Origin: Liquidambar formosana
Taxonomy: Eukaryota; Streptophyta; Magnoliopsida; Saxifragales; Altingiaceae
DNA length: 64,000 nucleotides
Assembly (NCBI GenBank): GCA_039720395.1
Contig: CM077828.1
Coordinates: 18,450,264 to 18,514,263 of the forward strand
Direction: 5' to 3'
Of the stretch, positions 33,916 to 43,757 are shown one piece after another. The translations under genes and the position numbers were made by a program. The notes under the pieces were generated by a model. That model ran no database searches and had not been told where the DNA came from. It saw only the letters and a list, made by a program, of their open reading frames with translations. The stretch's first letter is position 1. Each line of letters opens with the position of its first letter.

Positions 33916-36332
33916 AAGGCCATAATTTCAGGGTTTGGGCCTTTTTAGCCAGTGACTCTGGAATGTATATCCCCCGCTAAGTCCCCTAAAAAGTTAGGTA
34001 CTAGGTTGATATTTCCCATCAGGCTAGGACCTATGTTACACGGACTGAGGTACTATGTGTCCGGTGTGGGTGTGTGTTCAGTGTCAGATTGTCTAACCTT
34101 TACATCTTACAAGGTGGGTAAATCATTGAAGGGTCAAATTTTTCTTCTTCAATACCTCAAAGGCAAAATGAGATGTATATGTTTCCATTTTGGTGAGTTC
34201 CATAAACCAAGCACAGATTAAAGTTGTTTCTTGAATATTTGTATCAATTCATTATTGAATTTTATCTGTGCATGATACTTGAGTGTGTTGATGCCATTGA
34301 GATGTGCATTTTTTTTTTCCTTGTGGGACAGTTTAGAGCTGTGAAATGATGATAACACTAGATTGATGAAACCAGAAGTAACAAATTGGGGGTTTTGAAA
34401 GGGAGAATGATGGATAAATCTGCTCAAATTATGTGCATGTACTCTGGTTTTTGAACCAAAAAAAAGAAAAAATAGTTGCCTGTTCACTGTTGTCCATTCA
34501 TTCTAAAATTTCAGGAATCCTTAAGATGGTTTATTGTGAATGTCTTTTCCAAATTATTTCGCTTTGATTTTGTACTGGTGATTGGTTTCTTGTTGTATCA
34601 TGCATGAGCTTGGTGGTGTCATTATGAAATGCAAAAAAATTGTGCATGACTACATTTCTTTCTTGGTGCAATGGGATTTAATTGAATGCTTTATAATTAA
34701 AAATCTCTTTCTCCTTGATCTTAAAACGTTTCAATCTAGCTAGGCCCTGCATAAATGAGAAAATAAATGTCTCACTGATCAAGCATCACATTGTCTCCTT
34801 CAATCTCTCCATGGTGCACCCTTTTCTTTTTCTTTTGATGTGTTCAATCCAAGGTACTATAGTGATTTCATTACTTACCTTGCAAGCCGGTTTTTAATGG
34901 TGAATTCTACCCAAGGATTTGTATAATTTGGTATCAAAGCTTGGCACCATGTTGAGTATGGGGAATTTCTCAAGAATTCCTAAGATGTTTCCAAAAAATT
35001 TTGTAAAGTTCCCCAAATGTACCCTAAAATTTTCTATAAGTTTTGTCCCGGCTTGGGAAATGGTTTCTGGGGAGATGCATGCCCACTTAAAAGTAAAGTT
35101 TCCTGGCAACTATGGTGTGAACACACACACCCAGATGACTTGAAATTCAATTTCTCTCACATTTAGCTGCCTCCTTCTATCTACACCATCTGATGTTCTC
35201 TTCCTCATTAGGAATTACAAGTATTTTTCTTTCTCTTTTTTTTTTTTTTTTTTAAATGCCGATATTGTAGGCAATTAATGTATAGGAATTAAGCCCTACA
35301 AAAGTCCTCACTGTAATGCATGGTAGTACGTTCAACAAGACAAGATGTCCTAGACCAAAAACAAAAAACAAAAAAACAAAAACAAAAACAAAAACAAAGT
35401 AAGATGTCCTAGCTCTAAGTAACAACTTTAATTCATTGATTACATAAGACTAGGCACCATTTATTCCTTTTTCTTTTTTCGTTTTTTTGCTAATTGTCCT
35501 CTAGTGATTCATTTTATAATGTGGTGTTCAAATTTCTTTACCCTACAAAAGTTAGCATTCTGAAGCATAAAAAAACTCCAGAAACATTTTATCTGTTCCT
35601 TCTTGTATGTTTGTCTTTGTTAGGGCATTCATCATTTTGAATTTGGATTTTTATCAAGCAAAACAAATAAAATATAAGGAATTGTACTCTTCCCTTATTT
35701 GATTGCAATGGAAAATTAGAAGAAGAAAAATTAGAATAACTTTGGTTTGATATAATTTTATATTTTTCTTTTATTTTCTTTCCTTCTCATTTTTTTTTCC
35801 TTGATAGAATTTAGGAATCAAATAGAGGGTTAATCATTTTTTTTTTCTTTTTTGGTTGGGCTTAATGTTCATCATGATACTTTTGTGATTCTTGGTATCA
35901 TGGTGAGGTTTCTTAAAACAGGAATGACTCAAAATGGGTTCCCCCGGCCTTCAAAGACCCCCGTGCCAATTCTCTTAAAAGGTAGATCTTTTTAGACTAG
36001 TTGCTATGTATGTTTGGATCTTAATGAAGTTCTGGTTTTTTTTTTGTTTTTTTATTTTATTTTTTTAATATTTAAAAATAATTAAAAAACAAAAAATAAA
36101 AAGGCCTCGTTCACTAGAATGGTGAAGAAAAATATGAAGCTGGTCCTGACTCCTGAGGGAGAGTAAAAGGCCTCGAGTCCACTAGATGAGGGTGAAAGGC
36201 CCACTACTTTCTTCATTGTGGCCTAGTTTTTTATTGTCTTATTGATATGCCCTTTTGTATTTTTTTTTTCTTTTTTTTTTATGTGAGGATGAATTCTCTC
36301 AGCCTGTCCTCCACGAATTCGAAATCGATACC
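33916..36332. other. Intergenic DNA between ASPG copy 1 and the LTR retrotransposon
   Basis: AT-rich sequence with T runs near 35240 and 36033-36065 and a C-A-A-A-A-A array near 35358-35397. No gene seen. The last five bases, ATACC at 36328-36332, are the target duplication of the retrotransposon. Confidence 0.5.
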
Positions 36333-37033
36333 TGTGTGGAAATATATCTGAACTGAGGTCTCAACTCGGGATGGAAGGTTCAAGTCTGAAACGCTGACAC
36401 GTGGCGAAGATTACTCAACCAGGCCAACCACAACGCACGTGATTCGCCTCCGAAGATCCAGCTCGGGGCAAGGAGTTAAAACACTTCACTTGACACGTGG
36501 GAGGCCTGCACGGTGGGACCCGCTACAAGGCACGTGATCTCCCAACTCGGTTCTTGGCTTTCACCTCGGGACACCTGTCTTATGACTCATACTACAGTCC
36601 AAATCCTACTACAGTCCAAAACTGTCCTAGCAGCTGTAATTCCTGACACAGCGGTTACAAGAAACCACGATTCTCTGGCCAACCATGGTCACTAAACTAT
36701 GGTCAGACGGTTATGGGCAAACCATGGTCAGATCTGACCTAACCCAAGCAGTTATCTGACCTCACATGGTCAGTCCGTACAGGTGGGTATAAAAAGAATA
36801 CGATACAGCCTAATTTGGTAAGCTACAGTACCCTAATTCTCTGAGATTCATCTTCTTCCTTGCCTCATTCTCCACAGTGCAGCTTTCTGACTTAAGCTTC
36901 GGAGAGGGCACGGCCAAAACCCACCTTGGCCTACCCTCTGACCCATTTTCCAAGTTTGTAATTGCAGGTCCAGGCGAGGGAACAAGCTCCATCATCAACA
37001 CGTAGTTCGGGGAGAAAGATTTTACCCCGTACA
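36333..37033 (+). repeat. 5' LTR of TAT-lineage element
   Basis: 701 bp, starting TGTGTGGAAATA and ending CCCCGTACA (TG...CA). TATAAAAAG at 36788 is the likely TATA box. The U3 part contains four CACGTG palindromes and four ATGGTCA motifs. The motif CTACTACAGTCCAAA is duplicated here, and one unit is missing in the 3' LTR. Confidence 0.93.
36398..36536 (+). promoter_or_regulatory. Cluster of four G-boxes (CACGTG) in LTR U3
   Basis: Perfect CACGTG at 36398-36403, 36436-36441, 36494-36499 and 36531-36536. The first (GACACGTGGC) fits the ABA-response element consensus. All four are kept in the 3' LTR and in the solo LTR at 48271. They are about 250-390 bp upstream of the TATA box. That these bind bZIP or bHLH factors is inference from known G-box biology. 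Confidence 0.7.
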
Positions 37034-37036
37034 ATT

Positions 37037-37054
37037 TGGCGCCGTCTGTGGGAA
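37037..37054 (+). other. Primer binding site
   Basis: TGGCGCCGTCTGTGGGAA lies three bases after the 5' LTR. Its first nine bases are complementary to the 3' end of tRNA-Asp plus CCA; a tRNA-Asp gene with that end lies at 20120-20191 in this window. The same motif is common in plant TAT and Athila elements. Confidence 0.8.
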
Positions 37055-37067
37055 CCATCGCGATAAG

Positions 37068-39653
37068 ATGGCTACACCACCTCCGCCCACCTTTGGGCGA
37101 ACCAGATCTGGAGCGAACTTTACTCGCGTAGACCAAGCCATTACAGGCGATGCTGGGAAACGAGCAGAAACCCAGCCTCCACAGACCAACCCGCCATTGC
37201 TTGCGGCGGGAACCAGTCAGCTTCCTCCGATTCAACAACATCATATCTCCCCTGAAATGTCTGCTGTTCTACATTCTCTCGATGACCAGCCTGTTCTGAA
37301 AGCCGCCTTCGATAAGGCTGTAACAAACAACCCCAACCCAGCGGCGGTAGTGGAACTGATTGCAACCATGCAATCGGAGATTCAATCGGCGCAGCTCGCA
37401 AAGCTAAATGCGGAGCAAAATTACCACCGCTACCTCCAGCGAACTTTTGCTCCTCGCGGAGTTAATATTGTCGCTGAGGAGGCTAGCCAAACCAGTCCAC
37501 TCCGTCGCACCAGGCATCAGGAGAGCTCACCCAGGCCAGGGGCCTCACACCACCACCACCGCAGCAGACATGACGATCAGCCACGATTAACTGATCCAGA
37601 ACAGAGACATCTGGGAGGGGGAGATGAACAACATCATGCGCTGATTCAGAGGTCCCCAGAACGCAGTTCAAGGCGTTCAGAACATGCGCGAAGGTGGAAT
37701 GAGGACCACCCAAGACCTCGTTCTCAGGTGCGTTCTGGGCACGAAGTTCACAGAGAAGAGAGACGCTATCACAGGTCTCGGTCTCTTGAAAGAAGGGGGG
37801 AGAGAAGTACTGGGGGGACGAGCAGAAAGCACTCTCGGTCACCCAGGCGTGAAAGAAACGAGGAAGAAGCCTCCAAGAGACACCGGGGTAACCAGAGTAG
37901 AGGGGGATACAGACCTGAAAGCCTTGCTGTAGCTCGGAGCCCATTCACACGATGGATTCAACGGGTCCCAATCCCACGAGGGTATTCCGAGATAACTTTT
38001 ACTCTTTACTCTCTTTCAATAGACCCCGATCATCATTTGAATTATTACTTGCAACGTATGTCGTTATATGCTGGAAACGAGGGTTTTCTCTGTAAAATAT
38101 TCCCCATGAGTTTAGGGGAAGTGGCTCTTAAGTGGTGGGCCAAGATCCCAGACGAATCTATTGACAGCTGGCACGAACTGAGCAAGCTGTTCAAGAAAAG
38201 GTTCATCACCAGCTGTAAATTCCCGAGGACCATGCAGAACCTATACGAGCTGAAACAGAAAGATGGGGAGGGACTTCGGGAATTCTCTCAGAGGTTCTGG
38301 GAGGTCTACAATGAGATTGACGAGCCCATTGAGAAGAATGCAATGGATCTGTTTCGTCTCGGGTTGAGGAAACCGTCACCTCTGTTTAAGGAGCTCACTG
38401 TTAATCCCCCCAGAAACCTAGCCAAGCTACTCTCCACTGTAGCCAATTATTCCAAGTTGGATGATTTTTACACTCCACAGTCTGCCAAAACTGGCGAAAA
38501 AGATGACAAGAAAAAGGACCCTAGGTCACAAAGAGACAATCCCCGAGGAGAGAAATCTAGGCCACCCACCAATCCAAACCAGGCCATCTTCACTGTATTT
38601 ACTCTCCCCATCTACAAGTTAATGAAGGCACTGGAGAACAAGGACTTCTTCCAGAAACCTCGACCTATGTTCGCGGAGCCCGAGAAGAGAAATAAGAAGC
38701 TGTTTTGCAATTACCACAAGGATCATGGCCACAGGACAGAGGACTGTAAGGTTTTGAAGTACAACCTCGAGGCTTGGGCCAAGGAAGGGAAACTCGATGA
38801 GTTTATAGCCCGAAAGGATAAGGGACAGCCATCCGAGCAGAAAAAACCCGAGAACAGGGCTCCTCAATCCACTCAACCAAAGATCCTCGGGAGGATTGAT
38901 ATGATCACCGGAGGATATGAGGAAACCGCTCTGTCAACCAGCCAGCTTAGGGCACAATATAGGATGGCATGTCAAGATGCTGAAGTCAGTGATATTGGAG
39001 ATGAGCCAATACTGTTACCTCAGAGTGAGGGAGAAAATGGTGAGAAATTGCTTTTCTTCGGGGATGCCGAGACTGATGGGACGGTACGCTGCCCGCACAA
39101 CGATGCTCTAGTTGTCCGCATGCTCATAGGGAACTACGACGTGGGCAAAGTCTATGTGGATAACGGGGCATCTGTGAACGTCATGTTTCAAAAGTTGTTC
39201 AGTCAACTCGGGCTCAAGGACTTCGACCTGAAGCCCTGCCACGTCAGCTTGAAAGCTTTTAATGGCAACATGACTTTCCCATTGGGGCAGATAACGCTCC
39301 CAGTTCGGGCCGGGCCAGTGCAATCCATGGAGACGTTTGTGGTAATCCAGGAAAGGTCAGCTTACAATGTGATACTCGGGCGACCTTGGATTCATGCTAT
39401 AAAGGCTGTCCCATCCTCCTACCACCAATCCATCAGGTTCCCGAGCCCAGAAGGGATCATGGAGATAAAGGGAAATCAGGCGGCGGCCAGGGAGTGTTTT
39501 CTGGCAGAGTATGCAGGCCACTCAGCACCTTCTGAGGACAAACTGAAGTCCAAGGTCCCACGCCTTCCCAGCTCGGGAACTGGCAAACTCAAAGCCCCGA
39601 GGCAAGAGCCTGAGCAGAAGAAAAAAGCCAAGATTGATGAGGTCCCCTTGTAG
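37068..39653 (+). CDS. Gag-protease polyprotein of the TAT element
   Basis: 861 codons ending in TAG. Residues about 130-280 are very rich in Arg, Ser, His and Glu (many RS and RR pairs). Residues about 300-450 form the retrotransposon gag domain (ALKWWAKIPDESIDSWHEL, LREFSQRFWEVYNEID). A zinc knuckle CNYHKDHGHRTEDC is near residue 545. Residues about 680-790 are the aspartic protease with VDNGASVNVMF as its active site and VILGRPWIH near its end. The following frame stays open past the TAG, so pol may be made by readthrough. No internal stop or frameshift breaks this part. Confidence 0.92.
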   Translation: MATPPPPTFGRTRSGANFTRVDQAITGDAGKRAETQPPQTNPPLLAAGTSQLPPIQQHHISPEMSAVLHSLDDQPVLKAAFDKAVTNNPNPAAVVELIATMQSEIQSAQLAKLNAEQNYHRYLQRTFAPRGVNIVAEEASQTSPLRRTRHQESSPRPGASHHHHRSRHDDQPRLTDPEQRHLGGGDEQHHALIQRSPERSSRRSEHARRWNEDHPRPRSQVRSGHEVHREERRYHRSRSLERRGERSTGGTSRKHSRSPRRERNEEEASKRHRGNQSRGGYRPESLAVARSPFTRWIQRVPIPRGYSEITFTLYSLSIDPDHHLNYYLQRMSLYAGNEGFLCKIFPMSLGEVALKWWAKIPDESIDSWHELSKLFKKRFITSCKFPRTMQNLYELKQKDGEGLREFSQRFWEVYNEIDEPIEKNAMDLFRLGLRKPSPLFKELTVNPPRNLAKLLSTVANYSKLDDFYTPQSAKTGEKDDKKKDPRSQRDNPRGEKSRPPTNPNQAIFTVFTLPIYKLMKALENKDFFQKPRPMFAEPEKRNKKLFCNYHKDHGHRTEDCKVLKYNLEAWAKEGKLDEFIARKDKGQPSEQKKPENRAPQSTQPKILGRIDMITGGYEETALSTSQLRAQYRMACQDAEVSDIGDEPILLPQSEGENGEKLLFFGDAETDGTVRCPHNDALVVRMLIGNYDVGKVYVDNGASVNVMFQKLFSQLGLKDFDLKPCHVSLKAFNGNMTFPLGQITLPVRAGPVQSMETFVVIQERSAYNVILGRPWIHAIKAVPSSYHQSIRFPSPEGIMEIKGNQAAARECFLAEYAGHSAPSEDKLKSKVPRLPSSGTGKLKAPRQEPEQKKKAKIDEVPL

Positions 39654-39725
39654 CAACGAAAGGGAGAACGGCCCGGAGTAGAAGAGACAGCTCTGGAACC
39701 CGCAGATAGAACGGGGGAGGAGCTA

Positions 39726-42700
39726 GTGAAGAAGATAATCAACCCTGATGATCCAGAGAGGTTTTTCTGGATAGGAAAGTCATTAAGTGAAACCCACGCA
39801 GCAGAGCTGTTCGAGTTTTTGAAGAAAAACATCGATGTATTTGCTTGGTCACCCCATGAAATGCCAGGAATTGATCCCAGAATTATTACTCATGAGTTAC
39901 AAGTTAACCCGAATTACAAGCCAGTGGTTCAGAAGCAACGAAGGTTGTCAGATGATAGAGCCGAAACAGTTTCTGCCGAGGTTGATAAGCTTTTGAAAGC
40001 AGGGTTCATCAGAGAAGTAAAGTACCCGAGTTGGCTGGCCAATCCCGTATGTGTAAGAAAGAAGACAGGGGACTGGCGAGTCTGTATCGATTTCACAGAC
40101 CTCAATAAAGCGTGCCCAAAGGACAGTTTCCCCTTGCCTAAGATTGACCAACTTATAGACTCTATCTCGGGGTATGAAAGACTGAGTATATTTGATGCCT
40201 ACTCGGGTTACCATCAGATTCCTATGGCAGAACACGACCAAGACAAGACAGGGTTCGTTACTCCTAGAGGAACGTACTGCTACAAGGTGATGCCGTTCGG
40301 GTTAAAGAATGCAGGGGCCACCTACCAACGTCTTGTTAGCAGGATGTTTGAAGGACTGATTGGCAAAAACCTTGAGGCGTACGTTGATGACACTATTGTT
40401 AAGAGCAGCTCAGAGAAAGATCATCTGGCAGACCTAACTGAGGCTTTTGCCCGACTCAGGGAGTATGGGATGAAGTTAAATGCGAAGAAAAGCTCATTTG
40501 GCATAGGCTCGGGAAAATTCCTGGGTCACTTAGTTTCAAGAAGGGGGATCGAAGCAAATCCAAGTAAGATTGAGGCGATAAGAACCTTACGTACTCCAAC
40601 AACGGTCAGGGATGTTCAACAGTTGAACGGGATGGTGGCAGCACTCAGTAGATTCATCTCGAGGTCATCAGACAAATGCCACCCATTCTTTCAAATACTA
40701 AAGAAGAGCACTAACTCGGGATGGAACACGGAATGCCAGGAGGCTTATCAAAAGTTAGTTGCTCATTTAGAAAAACTGCCCACCCTGACCCACCCTTACC
40801 ACGGGGAACCTCTTTACCTCTATCTTGCTGTTTCAGCTCATGCACTCAGTGGCGTTCTTTTAGCCCAACGCAACCTTACTCAAGTCCCAATCTATTATAT
40901 TAGCAAGACACTATTAGACGCTGAAACCCGCTATCTGCCCCTTGAAAAATTGATCCTAGCCCTTGTCACAGCCTCCAGAAAACTCCAACACTACTTCCAG
41001 TCTCATCCTATCATCGTCCTCACCAACTACCCACTGAAAGATGTGCTACGCAGAGCTGATTTGTCAGGACGCGTCTCGAAGTGGGGGGTAGAACTCAATG
41101 CTTACGACATTCACTTCCAGCCCCGACCTGCCATAAAGGGGCAAATATTGGCTGATTTTTTGGCTGAGTTCGCAGATCCTACTTCCAGTTCGGGACAGAC
41201 AGCATTCAAATCCTCTCTGCCCGAACTGGGGGGGGGGGGAGACAATATAAACACAGAAGCGAGGAAGAGATGGGAGCTCAAAGTGGATGGTGCATCTAAT
41301 GCGAGAGGCGCAGGTTTGGGAATTGTGCTGACAGATCCCGAAGGAGAGATCATCGAGCAAGCAGTGAGACTTATGTTCCCAGCCTCAAACAATGAAGCAG
41401 AGTATGAGGCAGTGGTGGCAGGACTAGCAATGGCCCAAGCAATGGGGGTGAAAGAGCTGACAGTATACAGCGACTCCAGGCTAGTGGTTAACCAGCTGAA
41501 CAAAGAATATGAAGCCAAAGATGAAAGGATGGCTGCGTACACGCACAAGGTATGGGAATTAGCTGCGAAATTCACCAGTGTGGAGTTCAAACGCTTTGCC
41601 AGGGATCAAAACAGACATGCAGATGGGTTGGCCGCCCTAGCTGCAGCGTTGGAAACAGACACCCCCCGAGCCATAAATGTCGAAATCTTGCAAGAACCCA
41701 GTATTGGGACAGAGGAGCTCATCTCGGACATTCAGCCTTCGACCCCGAGCTGGATGGATGAGATAGTTGCCTATCTACAAAGAGATGAACTACCCGAGGA
41801 TCGCAATCAGGGTCACCGAATTCGCGCTAAGTCAGCTCGTTTTTTGTTATCTCCGTCGGGCTCTCTTTACAAAAGATCCTACACGGGACCATACCTGAAG
41901 TGCGTACATCCAGACCAAGTGCTGGACCTGCTGGCTGAACTCCACGAGGGATCATGCGGAGGTCATGCAGGAGGAAGATCACTAGCCCATAGGGCAAACA
42001 CTCAGGGCTACTGGTGGCCATACATGCAGAAGGATGCTATCAGGTATGTGAGGAAATGCCCGAAGTGCCAGATGTTTGCTGACAAAATACACCAGCCTGC
42101 TCAGGAGTTACATCCTATATCTAGTCCATGGCCTTTCGCACAGTGGGGGTTAGATCTCGTTGGTTCATTGCCCACAGCCTCAGGGAACAGGAAGTACTTG
42201 TTCATCGCAACTGATTATTTTACCAAATGGGTAGAGGCTATCGCGCTTGCTTCAATTAAAGATTCTGATATTATCAAGTTCCTTTGGGAAAATATTATCA
42301 CTCGCTTCGGGATCCCGAGAGCCTTCGTATCGGATAATGGGACTCAGTTCGACAGTAAGAGAACTCGGGAATTCAGTGCAGAACAGGGAATTCAGTGGTG
42401 GTATTCTAATCCGAGTTACCCGCAGTGCAATGGTCTTGGCCCGACGAGCTGCATTCTGTACTATGGGCATATCGAACTACCCCGCGGAGGTCCACTGGAG
42501 AAACTCCGTTTTCTATGACCTATGGCATGGAAGCAGTTATACCAATAGAGATGGGTCTACCAGGTCTCAGAACCGAATCTTATGACGCGGCAACGAATGA
42601 TCAAACTCTGTCTCAAGATCTGGATTTAGCAGAAGAAAGAAGGGAAAGGGCTCGAATTAAAATGGCATCTTACCAACAAGAGCTGAAAAAATATTACAAC

Positions 42701-42925
42701 CGAAGAATAAAATCAAGGGAGTTCAATGTCGGAGAGTTGGTACTCAGACAAGTCAACGCTGGAACCAGAAATCCTGCAGACGGGAAGCTCGGGGCAACAT
42801 GGGAAGGTCCTTACGAGGTCATCCACGTCGGGGGTACAGGTTCTTACAAACTGAAGAGCTTGGAGACCGGACAAGAGCTCCCGAGATCAGTTAACATAGC
42901 TAACCTAAGATTGTTTTACCGATAG
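39726..42925 (+). pseudogene. Pol (RT, RNase H, second RNase H, integrase), frameshifted in integrase
   Basis: In the same frame as gag-protease, separated by the TAG at 39651-39653 and open in between. Reverse transcriptase: GDWRVCIDFTDLNKACPKD, and YVDD near residue 220. RNase H follows. A second, archaeal-type RNase H is at about 515-645 (LKVDGASNARGAGLGIVL, NNEAEYEAV, YSDSRLVV, RHADGLAALAA). Integrase: zinc-binding H-H-C-C region (CGGHAGG...CPKCQ), then the first and second catalytic Asp (WGLDLVG, VSDNGTQF). At about 42432 a deletion removes the segment normally holding the third catalytic residue (Glu) and shifts the frame. The remainder reads in another frame (42425-42925) from WPDELHSVLWAYRTTPR to the C-terminal domain and a TAG at 42923. 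This copy cannot make a normal integrase. Confidence 0.92.
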
Positions 42926-43039
42926 CCAAAGTTGTAATTACATTCAATGATTATTCAATACAAGTTCAGAGGTTATTCAAGAACGTCATCGCTTGTTTAT
43001 TAGTTGAGCTAAAGGCATTTTCCCCAACAACGGGTCGAA

Positions 43040-43450
43040 GTCAAAAACTGCCCAAGAATGGGCACAAGTCTCACCTAATAAATGGCTTGAGCACACCGAA
43101 CCTAAGAATGGGTTCACAACAAAGTCTTGCCCAAGAACGGGTCCAAGCAAAATTGCCTAAGAATGGGCACAAGTCTCACCTAATAAATGGCTTGAGCACA
43201 CCGAACCTAAGAATGGGTTCACAACAAAGTCTTGCCCAAGAACGGGTCCAAGCAAAATTGCCTAAGAATGGGCACAAGTCTCACCTAATAAATGGCTTGA
43301 GCACACCGAACCTAAGAATGGGTTCACAACAAAGTCTTGCCCAAGAACGGGTCCAAGCAAAATCGCCTAAGAATGGGCATAAGTCTCACCTACTAAATGG
43401 CTTGAGCACACCGAACCTAAGAATGGGTTCACAACGAATTCTCACCTAGG
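43040..43450 (+). repeat. 105-bp tandem repeat, nearly four units
   Basis: The unit containing GAATGGGCACAAGTCTCACC recurs at 43056, 43161, 43266 and 43371, exactly 105 bp apart with few changes. Each unit contains three related sub-repeats (AAGAATGGGCACAAG, AAGAATGGGTTCACA, AAGAACGGGTCCAAG), so it is a repeat of repeats. Because 105 is a multiple of 3, the + strand frame stays open, but the composition suggests no protein. It sits between the end of pol and the end of the antisense gene. Confidence 0.92.
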
Positions 43451-43757
43451 AACAGGTTCAACGCAACAACATACCAAGAGATGGGTCTAAGTAAACAAGG
43501 ACTGACAGGTGTTCGGGTCTCTTACTCGACAAACTAAAGCCCGTACTCAGGTTGGGTCTAATTATTTTCACCCCAGCAACAAGATATCTTATCCCGATAG
43601 TACATTCAAACATACAACCAGTACGAAAATAAAAGACACATGCACACGAGAAAGAAAAATTCTGTATTTCATTCCAATAGAAGGAGTATTACAATGTTCT
43701 GTACAAGTTGGGGCATTCAGCCAGAAGAAATGAAAAAGAAAAAACAAAGGAAAAAAC

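Noticed and set aside
36810..37244. Open reading frame on the minus strand across the 5' LTR end, repeated at 47894-48118
   Set aside because: It is the reverse strand of the LTR, repeated only because the LTR is repeated, with no protein family features.
43087..43449. 120-codon + strand frame of repeated 35-residue units
   Set aside because: The frame is open only because the DNA repeat is 105 bp. The composition shows no domain and it overlaps non-coding repeat structure.
43040..43450. Tandem array as a CRISPR or centromeric satellite
   Set aside because: The repeats are contiguous with no unique spacers and only about four units lie inside a retrotransposon.
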